Source: Volvox africanus (Eukaryota > Chlorophyta > Chlorophyceae > Chlamydomonadales > Volvocaceae). From it: a DNA stretch of 64,000 nt. Positions 37,380 through 46,859 of the stretch are shown piece by piece (the first letter of the stretch is position 1; the number at the start of each line of letters is the position of its first letter). The position numbers were made by a program, and so were the translations under genes. The notes below the pieces were generated by a model that did not search any database, was not told where the DNA came from, and saw only the letters and a list, made by a program, of their open reading frames with translations. The stretch covers positions 2,150,001 to 2,214,000 of the forward strand of contig BSDZ01000017.1 in assembly GCA_030268105.1 (NCBI GenBank). Direction: 5' to 3'.

Positions 37380-38260
37380 CCATTCTGATCGCCCCAACTG
37401 CGGGATCCTCCAGGTGCGCCTTCCACCCCGTACCGAGTGAGGATCATCGGCCCGCGTCCGCTATGGTACGACGCCATGTATGAAATGCCCTTGACAGTAT
37501 CGGTGTAGCGGTAGCCTCGTACGACCTCGCCACCGTGCAGTCGCCGTACGTCATCCACTACCACTCGCTTACAGGAGGGAACGGGGCCGACAGCTTAGCG
37601 GCAATCCAGAGGCAGAGGTGTGCATAACCTCGATCAAACTCGTCCAGAGATGCTGCACCAACCAACCGTGACAGGAACCTGTAGGTCCATTCCAATACAC
37701 CGAACCCCGGGCTGGTAAGAAACATTTGTATCTGTCGCGTCTCCTCTGCCGCACCACCACTATCCCCGTGTCCGCTGGCCCCAACCCTGCTTCCCATAGT
37801 TCCCCAACCCCTCCTTTCCCCTGCCTCCAGGGACTTATCCCTCTCATTTCTTGTGCCCATGGGTCGGTTGTTTACCCCGCCTTGCTTCACTGTACTGGGG
37901 GTCACACTGGCAGTTCCTAGCAGGGCGTCCTGAAGGTAGCCCAGGTACGCCGCTGCGTCGCCACCTTCACTGCCATCGTACAGACCCGCGCTCCGAGAGG
38001 CGGAGACATACAGCTGCCACAGCGCCCGCAGCGCCTCGGCCTCTACCCACGAGGCTTTGTCCCAGACCTTGGAGGAAATCAAGTTCGAGATGTCCTACAG
38101 AAAGAAGTCGCCATGGCCGTAGTGGTAGCCTGGGGCGAGGGACAGTTGTATGTGTGTGTACGTACTCATACCACAGCCTTACGCATGGAACGCTTCTTTT
38201 TGAACGATGACAGCTCGACGTCGATGCCATTTACCAAACAAGATACTCACGTGAAGGCCT
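37370..38260 (-). CDS. Unrecognised exon group on the minus strand
   Basis: An exon beginning at 38094 (acceptor ctgtag on the minus strand) reads DISNLISSKVWDKASWVEAE and stays open to about 37560, ending near FDRGYAHLCLWIAAKLSAPF. A second frame at about 37380-37560 includes RGYRYTDTVKGISYMASYHS. Upstream, about 38195-38230 reads GIDVELSSFKKKRSMRKAV. The amino-acid composition looks like folded protein rather than noise, but frames change without a clear intron between 37.56 and 37.58 kb. Either I misread the borders or the gene is broken. No family was recognised. Confidence 0.35.
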
Positions 38261-38353
38261 TGTTGCAGCTGTAAAGAGTAAATTTATCTTTTTCTACATG
38301 ATGTTTTGCTTTTCATGTCCGGTAGTAGTCCCGGCCTGCGGTGCCTGCCTGTT

Positions 38354-38356
<3 letters not shown>

Positions 38357-38397
<41 letters not shown>
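38357..38397. repeat. (TA)n microsatellite
   Basis: About 20 TA dinucleotides in a row. It accounts for the Ile-Tyr repeat frames on both strands here. Confidence 0.95.
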
Positions 38398-38399
<2 letters not shown>

Positions 38400-39629
38400 A
38401 AGGAACAGCGATTGCGATCCTGGGAAGGTGGAGGATTAACGGAACGGGGGCGTGCGGCAGTACCCCGCTGTCCTCCTCAATGAAGCTGACGTCGTTTCGT
38501 ACACCGTAGACCGTACATACGTGATCCCATGCCATCCCGAATACCTTGTTTAAGTCATGTACTACTTAGCTATAAGGCACGTACGGTCTTGTAAGCAACA
38601 CCCAAAGCTATAGTCCTGTAGCCATCTGCTGACCCTTCCGCACTCTCTTCATATCCGGGATCCCCTGCCAACGGCTGCTCCACCTGCAGCGAGCAGCTGG
38701 ACCGTTCGCAGGCCGAGGGTGCCGCCAACAAAGAGGCATGCGCTATTAAATCCTCATACTCTTATCATACTCAAGGGGATCGGGTCATAGCAATTATGAT
38801 TGGCCAGGGGTAATCAGAGGTGAGGGGCAGCCCGTAGAACAGCGCCAAAGGAAGGTAGGGAATGCAGAGCCTGATTGGCGTTTTATGGTTTGGGGTTGGT
38901 CGTGGTGATGCAGTACAGCTCCGTGCATAACCGACCCCAGCCACCGTTCTCTCCAAGCGTGTCGCACCTTCCAAGTTACAGTAGATGCCAAACGGTGAAT
39001 GACCAACACAGGAGTACGTGATGATGTTGGCTGGTGTTGCAGACAACAATCGCCCATCACCACAACCTCACTGTTCTCTGTGACACTGACCCTACAGTGA
39101 AGGCTCCTAGCGGTACGAGCCCCCCAGCAAACTACAGAGAATGACCACCGGAATCCTAATTGCTCTGGTGTCTCCAACTTGCCCAGGGGCCTTGTACAAC
39201 CCTGCGACTATCAAACGGTCTCACTCGGCATGGAAGACAACTGTACCTAAACCAGAGCCGATGGCAACCTAACAGGCACTACACACCCGCGCCCAGAGAG
39301 GGAACGTCGAGCACCCCTGAGCTGTTGTCAGTTATCCAGCCCTCCACTGGGCACCCATCGGGGGGCACCAGGGAACTGAAGCCGCCTCACGCCTCCAACG
39401 GCGCCCCTAGCTGAGGACGGCGCCCCATCATGGGGACCACCCTAACAAAATCCCATCATCACAGCCTGCAACTCTGTAACCCCCAACGCGTTGACCCAGG
39501 GTCTACAACCCTAGCTCCGTCAACACCAGAGCCCCCGTCGCGGGGCACCTCCGGCCTACTAACTTCTCCCCCCCCAAGATCCTAGCCCCACCTCATCCAG
39601 CCACGATCAGGTGCTTGGCCACAGAGAGA

Positions 39630-39884
39630 TTAACCTCCTCGGCCGACCCACCGAAGGAACGCCAGCGTTGACGCATCACGCCAGACGTCAGGGTCTTGGC
39701 CCTCCGCCAAGGCATTCTCCTGTACCTCAGCAGCCGCCGCTACTGCAGCAGTGGCCATCACCACCGTGAGCCCAGGCGCCCGCTGTGAGAGCAGGGTGCA
39801 GGCCCATGGCGTGAGCAGGTTGTCCGCATCCACCATGACCGAGTTGTGTGTCATCCCAGCCGCCAGTCTTGCCGCCGATCCCAC
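39630..39884 (-). pseudogene. Truncated pol segment just before the expected integrase
   Basis: A frame shift after the methyltransferase-like frame leads into about 84 codons ending with DPDVWRDASTLAFLRWVGRGG and a stop. Position and pattern (Asp-x-Trp-x-Asp...Leu-x-x-Leu) suit the linker that often precedes the integrase zinc-binding region in pol. Nothing downstream to 39.2 kb continues into an integrase. Confidence 0.4.
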
Positions 39885-39916
39885 AGCCGCGTGTGCAGCT
39901 ACAGGAGCCAGCAGGG

Positions 39917-41620
39917 TCAGGTCGGATCCCCCCCCTGCGGCAAGGCCGTGAGGTGCTTTGTCACAGGATACTGCATGTCATGGGGCGTGATGAAAGCGCG
40001 ATGCAGCACCATGCAGAGGGAAAGCGCGACCTGGAAGACCGGCGGCGGAGACGACCGCTCCAGCAGCTCCAGCTCCAGCTCCAGCTCCAGCATGAAGTCC
40101 CGCGACGTCCGTAGCCAGAAGCCCGCCGCCGCTGTGTAGTCAGCGGCGGTGACCTGGCAGGGCGCGCGGATGGGGCCCGCGTGCAGTGGCGTGCCGGTGA
40201 CTGCAGGCGGTGGCAAGGCCACCCACGGCCGCCCTGGTAAATCACACGCCACATACGGCGGGGCGAGGACCGTGCACGGCGCCGCTGGCATACGACCGGC
40301 CGGCAGCAGCGCGGCTAGGTCACGCCCATCAGGCGGGCGCAACTCTGTGACGCAGTGCTGCAAGTGCACCGCGTTGGCAAGGTTGGTGTAGAGGCAGCTC
40401 AAACGGTGAACTGCCGCGCCAGTGACGGCGGCATCCAGGAGCACAGGCAGCCCAAAGAGCCACCCAGCATCCGGCGCCGCGTCGACATTGACGAAGGGAC
40501 CCTCCAAGAGGAAGGCCGGCGGTGAAAAGCGCCGCTCGCGACGAAACTGCTGAACCCCCCCCAAAAATCCGACAATTTGCGCAGCACTCCACACACTGTT
40601 CCCAGCCCAGCTACCTACAACGATCCACACAGACTCGTCCCCAAAACCCAAGGCCTCGGCAGCTGCAGCCGAGGCCGCCCAGTACAGCAGGTCAGCAGGA
40701 ATGCTGAAGGCCGGGACCAGCTGCGAGTCCCAGGCACCTGCGGTGAGCTGACCGGCGAAATGAAGCGCCCAGATTGGCACCAGCCAGGACGCTGCGAGCC
40801 GCTCGCGGGCATCGCAGGACAAATGAACGTAACGCTGCACACGAAACCCCAAACCCAAACACGCAAGCAGGCCCGATGCAAGGCCGCCCGGCAGCTCCAA
40901 GACACATATCCCCTCTCCCCCTGCTGCTGCCGGAAAGAAGACATGCTGAACAGGCGCGGTATTCACTCCTAAAACCTCCCCTGTCCCTACCCTGAGGCAT
41001 AGGGGCAGCACCTTGGAGGGCCGCAACCGACGCATGGCTGCGGCCTCCCTGCGGATGAGCATGGCCGCCGTCTGCAGTGTGACGGCACCAGTGACCGGCG
41101 GCCCAGAAAGGCTGCAAGGCCCGTGTGGCTCGGCGGAAGGCAGCACACCCTGCACCGAGGTCTCCAGCTCCCCGAGGGCAGGTTGCCCCGCCCCCGGGGC
41201 CTCCAGCCCCCCGGCGGCGAGTTGCCCCGCCGCCAAGGTCTCCAGCTCGTTGTCGTAGTCCAGCTCTGAGGCCGCCGAGACGGGCAACCTCGTGCTGGCC
41301 ACGAGACACACCGAGTGCACGCACCAGGCCGCGGCACGCGCACGAGGGACCGGGCCAGCGAAGTGTGCAAGGCCAGCAAGCGGGCCAACTGCATCTGGGG
41401 CAGCGGCCAGCCCACTGGCCGGATCCGTCAAATACTGACCATCCAAAAACCGTTGTGCCAGCGCCACCGAGCAAGCCGCAACCACTGTGAGGTGGGCTGC
41501 GACCGCCACAGAGGCCCCAGCAGCCGAAGGCGCACGAGAGAAGGCGTAGAGCAGCCACTGGACGCCCGGGTACGTCACCAGCACAGGCAGCGAATGCAGA
41601 GGATCGCCGTCTTCGTCCAC
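39917..41620 (-). CDS. Retroelement-encoded cytosine-C5 methyltransferase-like domain, catalytic motifs lost
   Basis: This frame of 567 codons follows RNase H in pol. Residues about 238-415 match the Dnmt layout. A motif-I-like strand and glycine loop (ICVLELPGGLASGLLACLGL, 238-257) is followed by a motif-II-like strand (VQRYVHLSCD). The motif-IV position is WIVVGSWAGNSVW, where active enzymes have Pro-Cys. The motif-VI position is FLLEGPFVNV, where Glu-Asn-Val is expected. A motif-VIII-like end reads AVHRLSCLYTNLAN. The missing Pro-Cys and altered ENV imply that it cannot methylate DNA by the usual mechanism. The first 230 residues and last 150 are Ala/Pro-rich and unassigned. A run of alternating Glu-Leu near residues 510-520 comes from a short repeat. 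A one-base shift near 41.62-41.64 kb would place it in frame with RNase H. The assignment rests on motif order and spacing, not a database hit. Confidence 0.6.
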   Translation of the reverse strand: MDEDGDPLHSLPVLVTYPGVQWLLYAFSRAPSAAGASVAVAAHLTVVAACSVALAQRFLDGQYLTDPASGLAAAPDAVGPLAGLAHFAGPVPRARAAAWCVHSVCLVASTRLPVSAASELDYDNELETLAAGQLAAGGLEAPGAGQPALGELETSVQGVLPSAEPHGPCSLSGPPVTGAVTLQTAAMLIRREAAAMRRLRPSKVLPLCLRVGTGEVLGVNTAPVQHVFFPAAAGGEGICVLELPGGLASGLLACLGLGFRVQRYVHLSCDARERLAASWLVPIWALHFAGQLTAGAWDSQLVPAFSIPADLLYWAASAAAAEALGFGDESVWIVVGSWAGNSVWSAAQIVGFLGGVQQFRRERRFSPPAFLLEGPFVNVDAAPDAGWLFGLPVLLDAAVTGAAVHRLSCLYTNLANAVHLQHCVTELRPPDGRDLAALLPAGRMPAAPCTVLAPPYVACDLPGRPWVALPPPAVTGTPLHAGPIRAPCQVTAADYTAAAGFWLRTSRDFMLELELELELLERSSPPPVFQVALSLCMVLHRAFITPHDMQYPVTKHLTALPQGGDPT

Positions 41621-41636
41621 TCGAGCTCCAGACCCA

Positions 41637-43385
41637 TCATGCGCTGAGTCTCGCGGTGTCGGGTTCTGGTGCAGCTTGGTTCAGGGTGTCGGCGTTCTGG
41701 TGCAGCTTGCCAGGCCGATGCGCCACATCGAAAGCAAACGCCTGCAGCTGTAGGGCCCACCGCGCGTACTGCGCAGGCAGGCCGTCCTGCTGAGACATGA
41801 GCCACAGCAGCGGCGCATGGTCGGTGACGATGGTGAAGTGACGCGTGGCGAGGTACGGATAAAAGAGTTTGCTGGCCCACACCACCGCCAAAAGTTCCCC
41901 CTTGTAGCTGTCATACCGCCGCTCGTGCACGTTGAGTGAACGAGAGACAGCCACGCAGAGGTACTCACACCCGGCATCATCGAGCTGCCCCAGGATCCCG
42001 CTGATGCCCACGCCAGAGAAGTCCGTGTGCAGTATGAGCGGCCGGTCAGGATGAACCCGCCGCAGCACAGGACCGTCCATCTGCGTGTAGATGCGCTTAA
42101 GCTCGTCAAGTGCCACCTGCTGTTCCGGACCCCACGACTGCCACACGTACTTGGTACTGGTGAGCGGGTTGAGGAGCGCGGTGATGTGGGCGAAATGCGG
42201 GACAAGCCCCCGGTAGTACGAGAACATGCCCAGCAGCCGCCGCACACCAGCAGAGGACGTAGGCGGCTCCAACGCCAGCAGTGCCTCCACCTTGGCGCGG
42301 GTAGGGGACAGGCCACGCGCCGAGACCATAAAACCCAGGAATTCAACCGAATCGCCCGCGACGAGGGTTTTCTCCGGGTGTAACTTGATGCCGATGTCCC
42401 GCAGCATGGCAAACACACGCTCCAGGTGCCCCAGGTGCTCCTCCGCCGTGCGACTGAAGACAAGCAGGTCGTCGACGTAGCAGGCGACAAATTGCTCCAA
42501 ACCGTATTGGCGAATGGCGTGGTCCAGGACACGCTGGAAGTGCGCTGTGGCATTCCGCAGGCCGTACACCAGACACCTGTACTGCATCAGCCGCCGGCGC
42601 CACCAGAAGCTAGTGCGCTCTCGATGCTCAGGCGCCAGCGGAATCTGCAGGAAGGCAGTCCGGCAGTCCATCTTGGTGAGCCACAGCGAGTCCCCCACTT
42701 GCTGAAACAGCTGCTCCGGCAGCGGCGACAGGTGCAGGTCAGGCAGAGGGGCGGCGTTGAGCTCCCGTGCGTCCTGACAAAACCGCCGCTGCGTCCAGGT
42801 ACCATCCACCGACCGCTTGGGCGGCAGGGTGGAGTTCATGGCGTACTGGCTGGAGCGGCTCTCTTCGATGATGCGGGCATCCAGCAGCTCCTGGCAAGCC
42901 GCGTCCATGGCGGTGTACTCCTCCTGACTGTGGGAACGGGGCCGCTGGTAGATAGGGCGCTGATGAGCAAGCTCGATGCGGGCAGGGCCCATGTCACCGC
43001 AATACTCTCCAAGATCCGCCATGCTGCGGGCGAAAACGCCATTATACTGATCCACCAATTCCTTAAACCGCGCGGCCAGCTCCGGCGGCATGTCCGGGCA
43101 GTCGCACAGCAACCACCTGCCAGCGGTGACCGTGAACTTGGCCTCGGGCGGGAGTGTGCGCCGCCCTTCTGGTGTAAAATCCGCCGGCTCCAGAAAACCA
43201 GCGTTGTCATTGTCAGAATCGTTGCCCTCGTGGTCGCTGTCGTCAATGAGCGGCTGCAGCAGGTCAGCGACGGGGTAGTGGCGCCCCGCCACAAGTGCCG
43301 GGGTGCTCATGATGACCGGCCGCCCTCGCCAGTTGGGGGCGGCTATAGATAAGCAGACGACGGGGGTTCTACTAACGCCGGCCAT
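41637..43385 (-). CDS. pol: Ty3/gypsy reverse transcriptase and RNase H
   Basis: This intact frame of 582 codons copies element RNA into DNA and degrades the RNA template. The RT domain covers about residues 140-350. It has the first catalytic Asp in LTKMDCRTAFLQIPL (D240), VYGLRNATAHFQRVLD and the YVDD box (303-306), followed by FLGFMVSARG. RNase H shows LHTDFSGVGISGILGQ (D455), GELLAVVWA (E497) and VTDHAPLLWLM (D522). The end motif NADTLNQ replaces the usual NADALSR. An acidic linker precedes RT. All main catalytic residues of RT and the first three of RNase H are present, so this part could be functional. It overlaps the protease frame by 43 bp, which suggests frameshifting or an old polyprotein. 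Confidence 0.95.
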   Translation of the reverse strand: MAGVSRTPVVCLSIAAPNWRGRPVIMSTPALVAGRHYPVADLLQPLIDDSDHEGNDSDNDNAGFLEPADFTPEGRRTLPPEAKFTVTAGRWLLCDCPDMPPELAARFKELVDQYNGVFARSMADLGEYCGDMGPARIELAHQRPIYQRPRSHSQEEYTAMDAACQELLDARIIEESRSSQYAMNSTLPPKRSVDGTWTQRRFCQDARELNAAPLPDLHLSPLPEQLFQQVGDSLWLTKMDCRTAFLQIPLAPEHRERTSFWWRRRLMQYRCLVYGLRNATAHFQRVLDHAIRQYGLEQFVACYVDDLLVFSRTAEEHLGHLERVFAMLRDIGIKLHPEKTLVAGDSVEFLGFMVSARGLSPTRAKVEALLALEPPTSSAGVRRLLGMFSYYRGLVPHFAHITALLNPLTSTKYVWQSWGPEQQVALDELKRIYTQMDGPVLRRVHPDRPLILHTDFSGVGISGILGQLDDAGCEYLCVAVSRSLNVHERRYDSYKGELLAVVWASKLFYPYLATRHFTIVTDHAPLLWLMSQQDGLPAQYARWALQLQAFAFDVAHRPGKLHQNADTLNQAAPEPDTARLSA

Positions 43386-44449
43386 CGTACGACGACCGGG
43401 AGGTCGATGGGGTCGCGGCCCGGTGGCCGCAGCCGCAAATGCTCACGTCCTTCCTCCATATCCAGGTAGCACTGATGTGGGCCCAGCGCAGGCATACCCA
43501 GCAGCAGTTCAAACGCCTCCGTGCCCGCATCAGCCACCACTAGTGCTGGGACGTTGGCAGCAAACGCATCAGGCGTGCCGGCGCGAAACACCACATGGAG
43601 CCCCCCAGCGACCAAGCCCTTCAGGTGCGAACGGCCAGCGGTGGTGGTAACGGCAAACGCACCGTCTGGGTCAAGCTGCAGCTCATGACGATCCGCCAGC
43701 CGCTGCACAACAAGGACCACTGTGCTGCCAGTGTCCACCATCACCTCCGATGGTAGCTGCCCTTCCACCAGCAGTCCCTCCGCGGCTGAGTTCTGCTGAA
43801 GGTACGGCAATGGGGCAGCCACACAAAGGCGGGCCGCTGCACTTGAGTGTGAGACCACTGCGGCCACCGGTGAGGCATACGGCGGCGGCAGCACGGCTGA
43901 AGGCAGCCCCCTGCGGCGAAGAGAGTGCAGGCCAGCAAGGGGCGCCAACAGCCAGCCTTCGATGTCATCCAGTCTGGGATCGTCGGGACTTAGGTCGGAC
44001 CTGGGGTCTGGAATCGTCGCCACAGCCGTTGAATTGCCAGCGCCTGGGGGTGTGGGCGGGCGAAGAGCATGAGCCACCTCTGCTGCCCCCGCCGCGGCAG
44101 CCCGGGGGAGTTGAGGAAATCCCATGGGCATGCGTTCCACGAGTGCGGCGCCGATGGGGAAGACGGAGTATCCGGCAAAAGGCATTGGGATGGCCGGGGA
44201 GGGCATCACTGCAGCGTCGCCAGGCGCAGAGGAGCCGGCAGAGGCGATGGCATTGAGTGGCCAAGTGCCCGGTTGCCAGGGCGTGTGTGTGTGTGTGGAG
44301 GTGGGGGCGGCACCAGTGGTGGCTGTACTGGTGTGTGGGGGGGCCGGTAGACAGCGGCTGGCGGGGTGGCATGGACCCCTGTGGCCGTGACGTGGGAGGG
44401 GGCCATGGAGGGGGCGACCAGAGGGGCAGGTGGCGCAGGGGAGCGCCAA
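43343..44449 (-). CDS. Retroelement aspartic protease
   Basis: A frame of 368 codons. The N-terminal 140 residues are Pro/Ala/Ser-rich and may represent the end of gag or a linker. The protease domain covers about residues 225-345. The catalytic loop VMVDTGSTVVLV has Asp239-Thr240-Gly241. The second hydrophobic-Gly motif is FELLLGMPALGPHQCYLD, typical of retropepsin flap and C-terminal strands. The active protease would be a homodimer that cleaves Gag-Pol. The C-terminal codons overlap the RT frame in another phase. The start codon is uncertain because the preceding gag frame overlaps. Confidence 0.85.
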   Translation of the reverse strand: MALPCATCPSGRPLHGPLPRHGHRGPCHPASRCLPAPPHTSTATTGAAPTSTHTHTPWQPGTWPLNAIASAGSSAPGDAAVMPSPAIPMPFAGYSVFPIGAALVERMPMGFPQLPRAAAAGAAEVAHALRPPTPPGAGNSTAVATIPDPRSDLSPDDPRLDDIEGWLLAPLAGLHSLRRRGLPSAVLPPPYASPVAAVVSHSSAAARLCVAAPLPYLQQNSAAEGLLVEGQLPSEVMVDTGSTVVLVVQRLADRHELQLDPDGAFAVTTTAGRSHLKGLVAGGLHVVFRAGTPDAFAANVPALVVADAGTEAFELLLGMPALGPHQCYLDMEEGREHLRLRPPGRDPIDLPVVVRWPALVEPPSSAYL

Positions 44450-45497
44450 GCCAGGGCTGCGGGTTGCACGGGTGCAGCGACCTCTGAGACGGCTGAGGAT
44501 GGGAGCTGATGCATGGCGAGGACGCTCTGGAGCGTGTCCTCAATGCGCTGGAACTGCGCCTGTTCGATCATGACTGTCATGGAGGGCGCCGCCGCCCAAG
44601 CCAGGAACTGCTGCGCCTGCACGATGCTGCCGGAGAGATCACACGGCACCTATCCCGCTTGCTGCGCCTCCTGTAACTTGCGGCACATGTCACGGAACAA
44701 CCCCTGGGGGTCTGTGGAGATCCGCGATGCCGAGACCTTGCATGCCACCTGGGTGTGCGGCGTCCGTGCGAGGACATGCAATCGACAAGTCTTGTGCTGG
44801 TGCGCCTGCCACTGACCTTCACAGCAGACCAAGTCGGCTTTGGCAGCAGCCTCAGTGCTGACACTGCTCCCCTCAGGCGGGGTGGGAGGGCCGCCGCCGC
44901 CACCGCCTGCTTTTCCGCCCTTGCCCTTGGTGGGCGCCAGCACATGCGCCAGCACCATGATGATCTTGTTGTGGCCGCCGCCACCGCCACCACTGCCACC
45001 GGCGGTGGTGCCACCAGCACTGCCGGCGGCTCCACCGCCAGCATCGCCATTCGCCACGATCCCCCGCTGCCAGTGCCGCCTGTGCTGCGTGGCAGCAGGC
45101 CCTCAGAACCCTTGGCGTTGACCATGGCGTTGAGGAACCGCAGAGCTTGCTCCATCGTCAGCGTGTTCCATTTGTCCTCCGCGAGAATGTCCTCCTTTCA
45201 CCGGACCAGGAAGTCGTACCCTGCGAGCGCTGCAATCGCAGCATCAAAGAACCGCTGGGCCTTGCAGACCTCCGGGTACAGCTGGGCGTCCAGCTGGTCA
45301 AACTTGTTACTGAAGCCCTGTACCGTGAGGTTGGGCTCCACGGCAGTGGGATAGGCCCACTGGTCGAAGTCCTTTGATATTGGAAGCACCCGGAGGCGTC
45401 GCACACTCCTGCCATTGCGGTGTAGATGCTGTCTGAAGAAATGAAGCGGAATGTGTAGATCTGCAGCTCCACACAAACGCCTGAAGCCCGAGCCCAT
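44206..45497 (-). pseudogene. gag: Gag-like region, broken by stops and a frame change
   Basis: The first part (45497-45198) reads as a helical capsid-like segment (WAYPTAVEPNLTVQGFSNKF, then FFDAAIAALAGYDFLVR) and hits a TGA at about 45195-45197. The same frame continues with EDKWNTLTMEQALRFLNAMV to about 45080. It then needs a one-base shift to enter a Gly-rich stretch and KIIMVLAHVLAPTKGKGGKA. That frame continues to a TAG at about 44650 and resumes (SGSIVQAQQFLAWAA) to 44206. At least two stops and one shift make it inactive as written, unless suppression or sequencing error is involved. No Cys-His zinc knuckle was seen. Confidence 0.55.
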
Positions 45498-45499
45498 TC

Positions 45500-46340
45500 A
45501 CGTGAGGACACGATGGCTGAGCTTCGCCTGGTAGTGGGTGTATGTGAGGCTGGCGCAGCAGTGTGCTAGCTGTAGCTCGGGCAACTACACTAGACACTGG
45601 CCTCACAGCCCGGCCCTGAGGCGAGACTGCACTACCTGTTCCTAGCTCTGTCAGTGATGGGGCGTCGCGCCGCGCAGTCACCTACTCCTCCAAGCTCCGT
45701 CGCGGAGCTCTATTGGCAGCTAATCAGAGTGATCAGTCCTGATAGCGCCTTCATTAGGCTGATCTATTGGCGGCCTAGGCAGATGCGCGGAATGTGAACT
45801 ACTGTATGTAGTATCCTGGGGTATCTACGGGTAGTGTCAAAGATTGGACCACCGATGGTCATCTTTCGATCGAGCCTTTGCTGGGTTGACACAACAGAGA
45901 TACAACACTGTAAGAGTCTGTAAAATATTGTTACAATAGTTCAATTCCGAACAGTCTATATCGACCAGGCAAAGTGCTTCCAATCGGAAGTCTTCGCCTT
46001 AGGTAACAGCAAGAGATCACCGAAACGCACGGCTGTTGGATCCAGCAACGACCAACTGTCATTCACACGAATCAGCAGCTGTTGCAACTGTCGTTTCCTA
46101 ACCGCTCTTTTACCAGAATTGTCACGCCGTCAACGGCGCATGACATTGCATATGTGTGGTACAGGAATTTGGAAGGAGGTCGCTTGAAGCCCCTTCCCTT
46201 ACATGGAAAGGTGCTCTCTGGTTCAGCCTACAGAAAATCTTATGAATTCTCTTTCCCCCCATCACGCAAGATGGTGGTTTGTGCAGCTCTCAACCATATT
46301 CACTCAAGGCTCAACTGATGTCTTCTGATCCCACAGGTCC
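45500..46340. other. 5' flank of the retroelement, no gene
   Basis: This includes the leader of the gypsy element and possibly a decayed LTR, but no matching copy was found beyond the 3' end. The stretch 45.70-45.78 kb repeats short motifs (ttggcagctaatcag / attaggctgatctattggcgg). Nothing else was recognised. Confidence 0.4.
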
Positions 46341-46855
46341 CCCCCATCTTGCTCAAGGCCATTGCTCGCATCAACGTGGATCCCGCGGACGTCAAGAGTG
46401 CAGCCACCTGGGAGGGAGGGAGGGATGCGCCGTTTCCTGACCGCCGTGCAGCGGCAGATCCCAACATTCCGGGCAGATGAGATGGTAGGTGTTACCTAGG
46501 GATGGGAAGACCGTGGGTAGTGGCAGCGAGGGGGGTTATGGAACGGATTTTCGATGAAGCACTTCAGGAGTTGAAGGGGAGGAGTTGTGGACCGGCGCAG
46601 GAAGCAGCAGGGATGGGAGTAGCAACGAGAGGATGGGACGCGGAATGGGCAGAACGAGCTAGGTCTTGGTCGTTGTGTACGTGCTGATAAGTTATGAGTA
46701 TGACCATTTAGGCTTCCCCTTACCTTTACCCAGGTTAAGACGCTGGTTGCATTATTGGAGTTGCGGTATCGACCCCCGCCCGAGTGGATGCACAAATTCT
46801 CGGCGGCACTACACTCTCGACTATATGTGCTGGAGGCGCATTCACTTTCTAAGGT
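46338..46855 (+). CDS. Two exon-like pieces resembling algal helical-repeat (RAP/OPR-type) proteins
   Basis: After an acceptor near 46338 the sequence reads VPPILLKAIARINVDP. With a frame change it then reads RFLTAVQRQIPTFRADEM up to a donor at about 46485. After an acceptor at about 46734 an exon reads VKTLVALLELRYRPPPEWMH, then FSAALHSRLYVLEAHSLSK, to a donor at 46856. Such helix-turn-helix pieces with PPPEW are common in algal octotricopeptide or RAP-domain organelle RNA proteins. No neighbouring exons were found and one frame is disturbed, so this may be a gene remnant. Confidence 0.35.
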
Positions 46856-46859
46856 GAGG

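Larger units (their letters stand above)
39630..45497 (-). mobile_element. Decayed Ty3/gypsy-type retrotransposon with a methyltransferase-like domain
   Basis: On the minus strand the order is a gag-like region (about 45497-44206), aspartic protease, reverse transcriptase with RNase H, a methyltransferase-like region, and a short piece resembling the sequence ahead of integrase (39884-39630, VWRDASTLAFLR). Protease and RT frames overlap by 43 bp, and the RT and methyltransferase-like frames abut within about 20 bp. I did not find long terminal repeats by eye on either side. I also found no integrase zinc finger or D,D-35-E core. Stop codons and frame changes lie in gag and at the 3' end, while the three central frames are long and open. 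This looks like a young but 3'-truncated copy. Confidence 0.85.

Noticed and set aside
38284..38535. Ile-Tyr repeat frames on both strands
   Set aside because: They are products of the (TA)n microsatellite.
40692..41558. 288-codon minus-strand frame overlapping the methyltransferase-like frame
   Set aside because: It is Arg/Cys/Gly-rich shadow composition with no motif. The neighbouring frame carries the ordered motifs.
42426..43352. 308-codon plus-strand frame opposite the reverse transcriptase
   Set aside because: It is antisense to an unmistakable RT/RNase H frame in GC-rich DNA and has no domain of its own.
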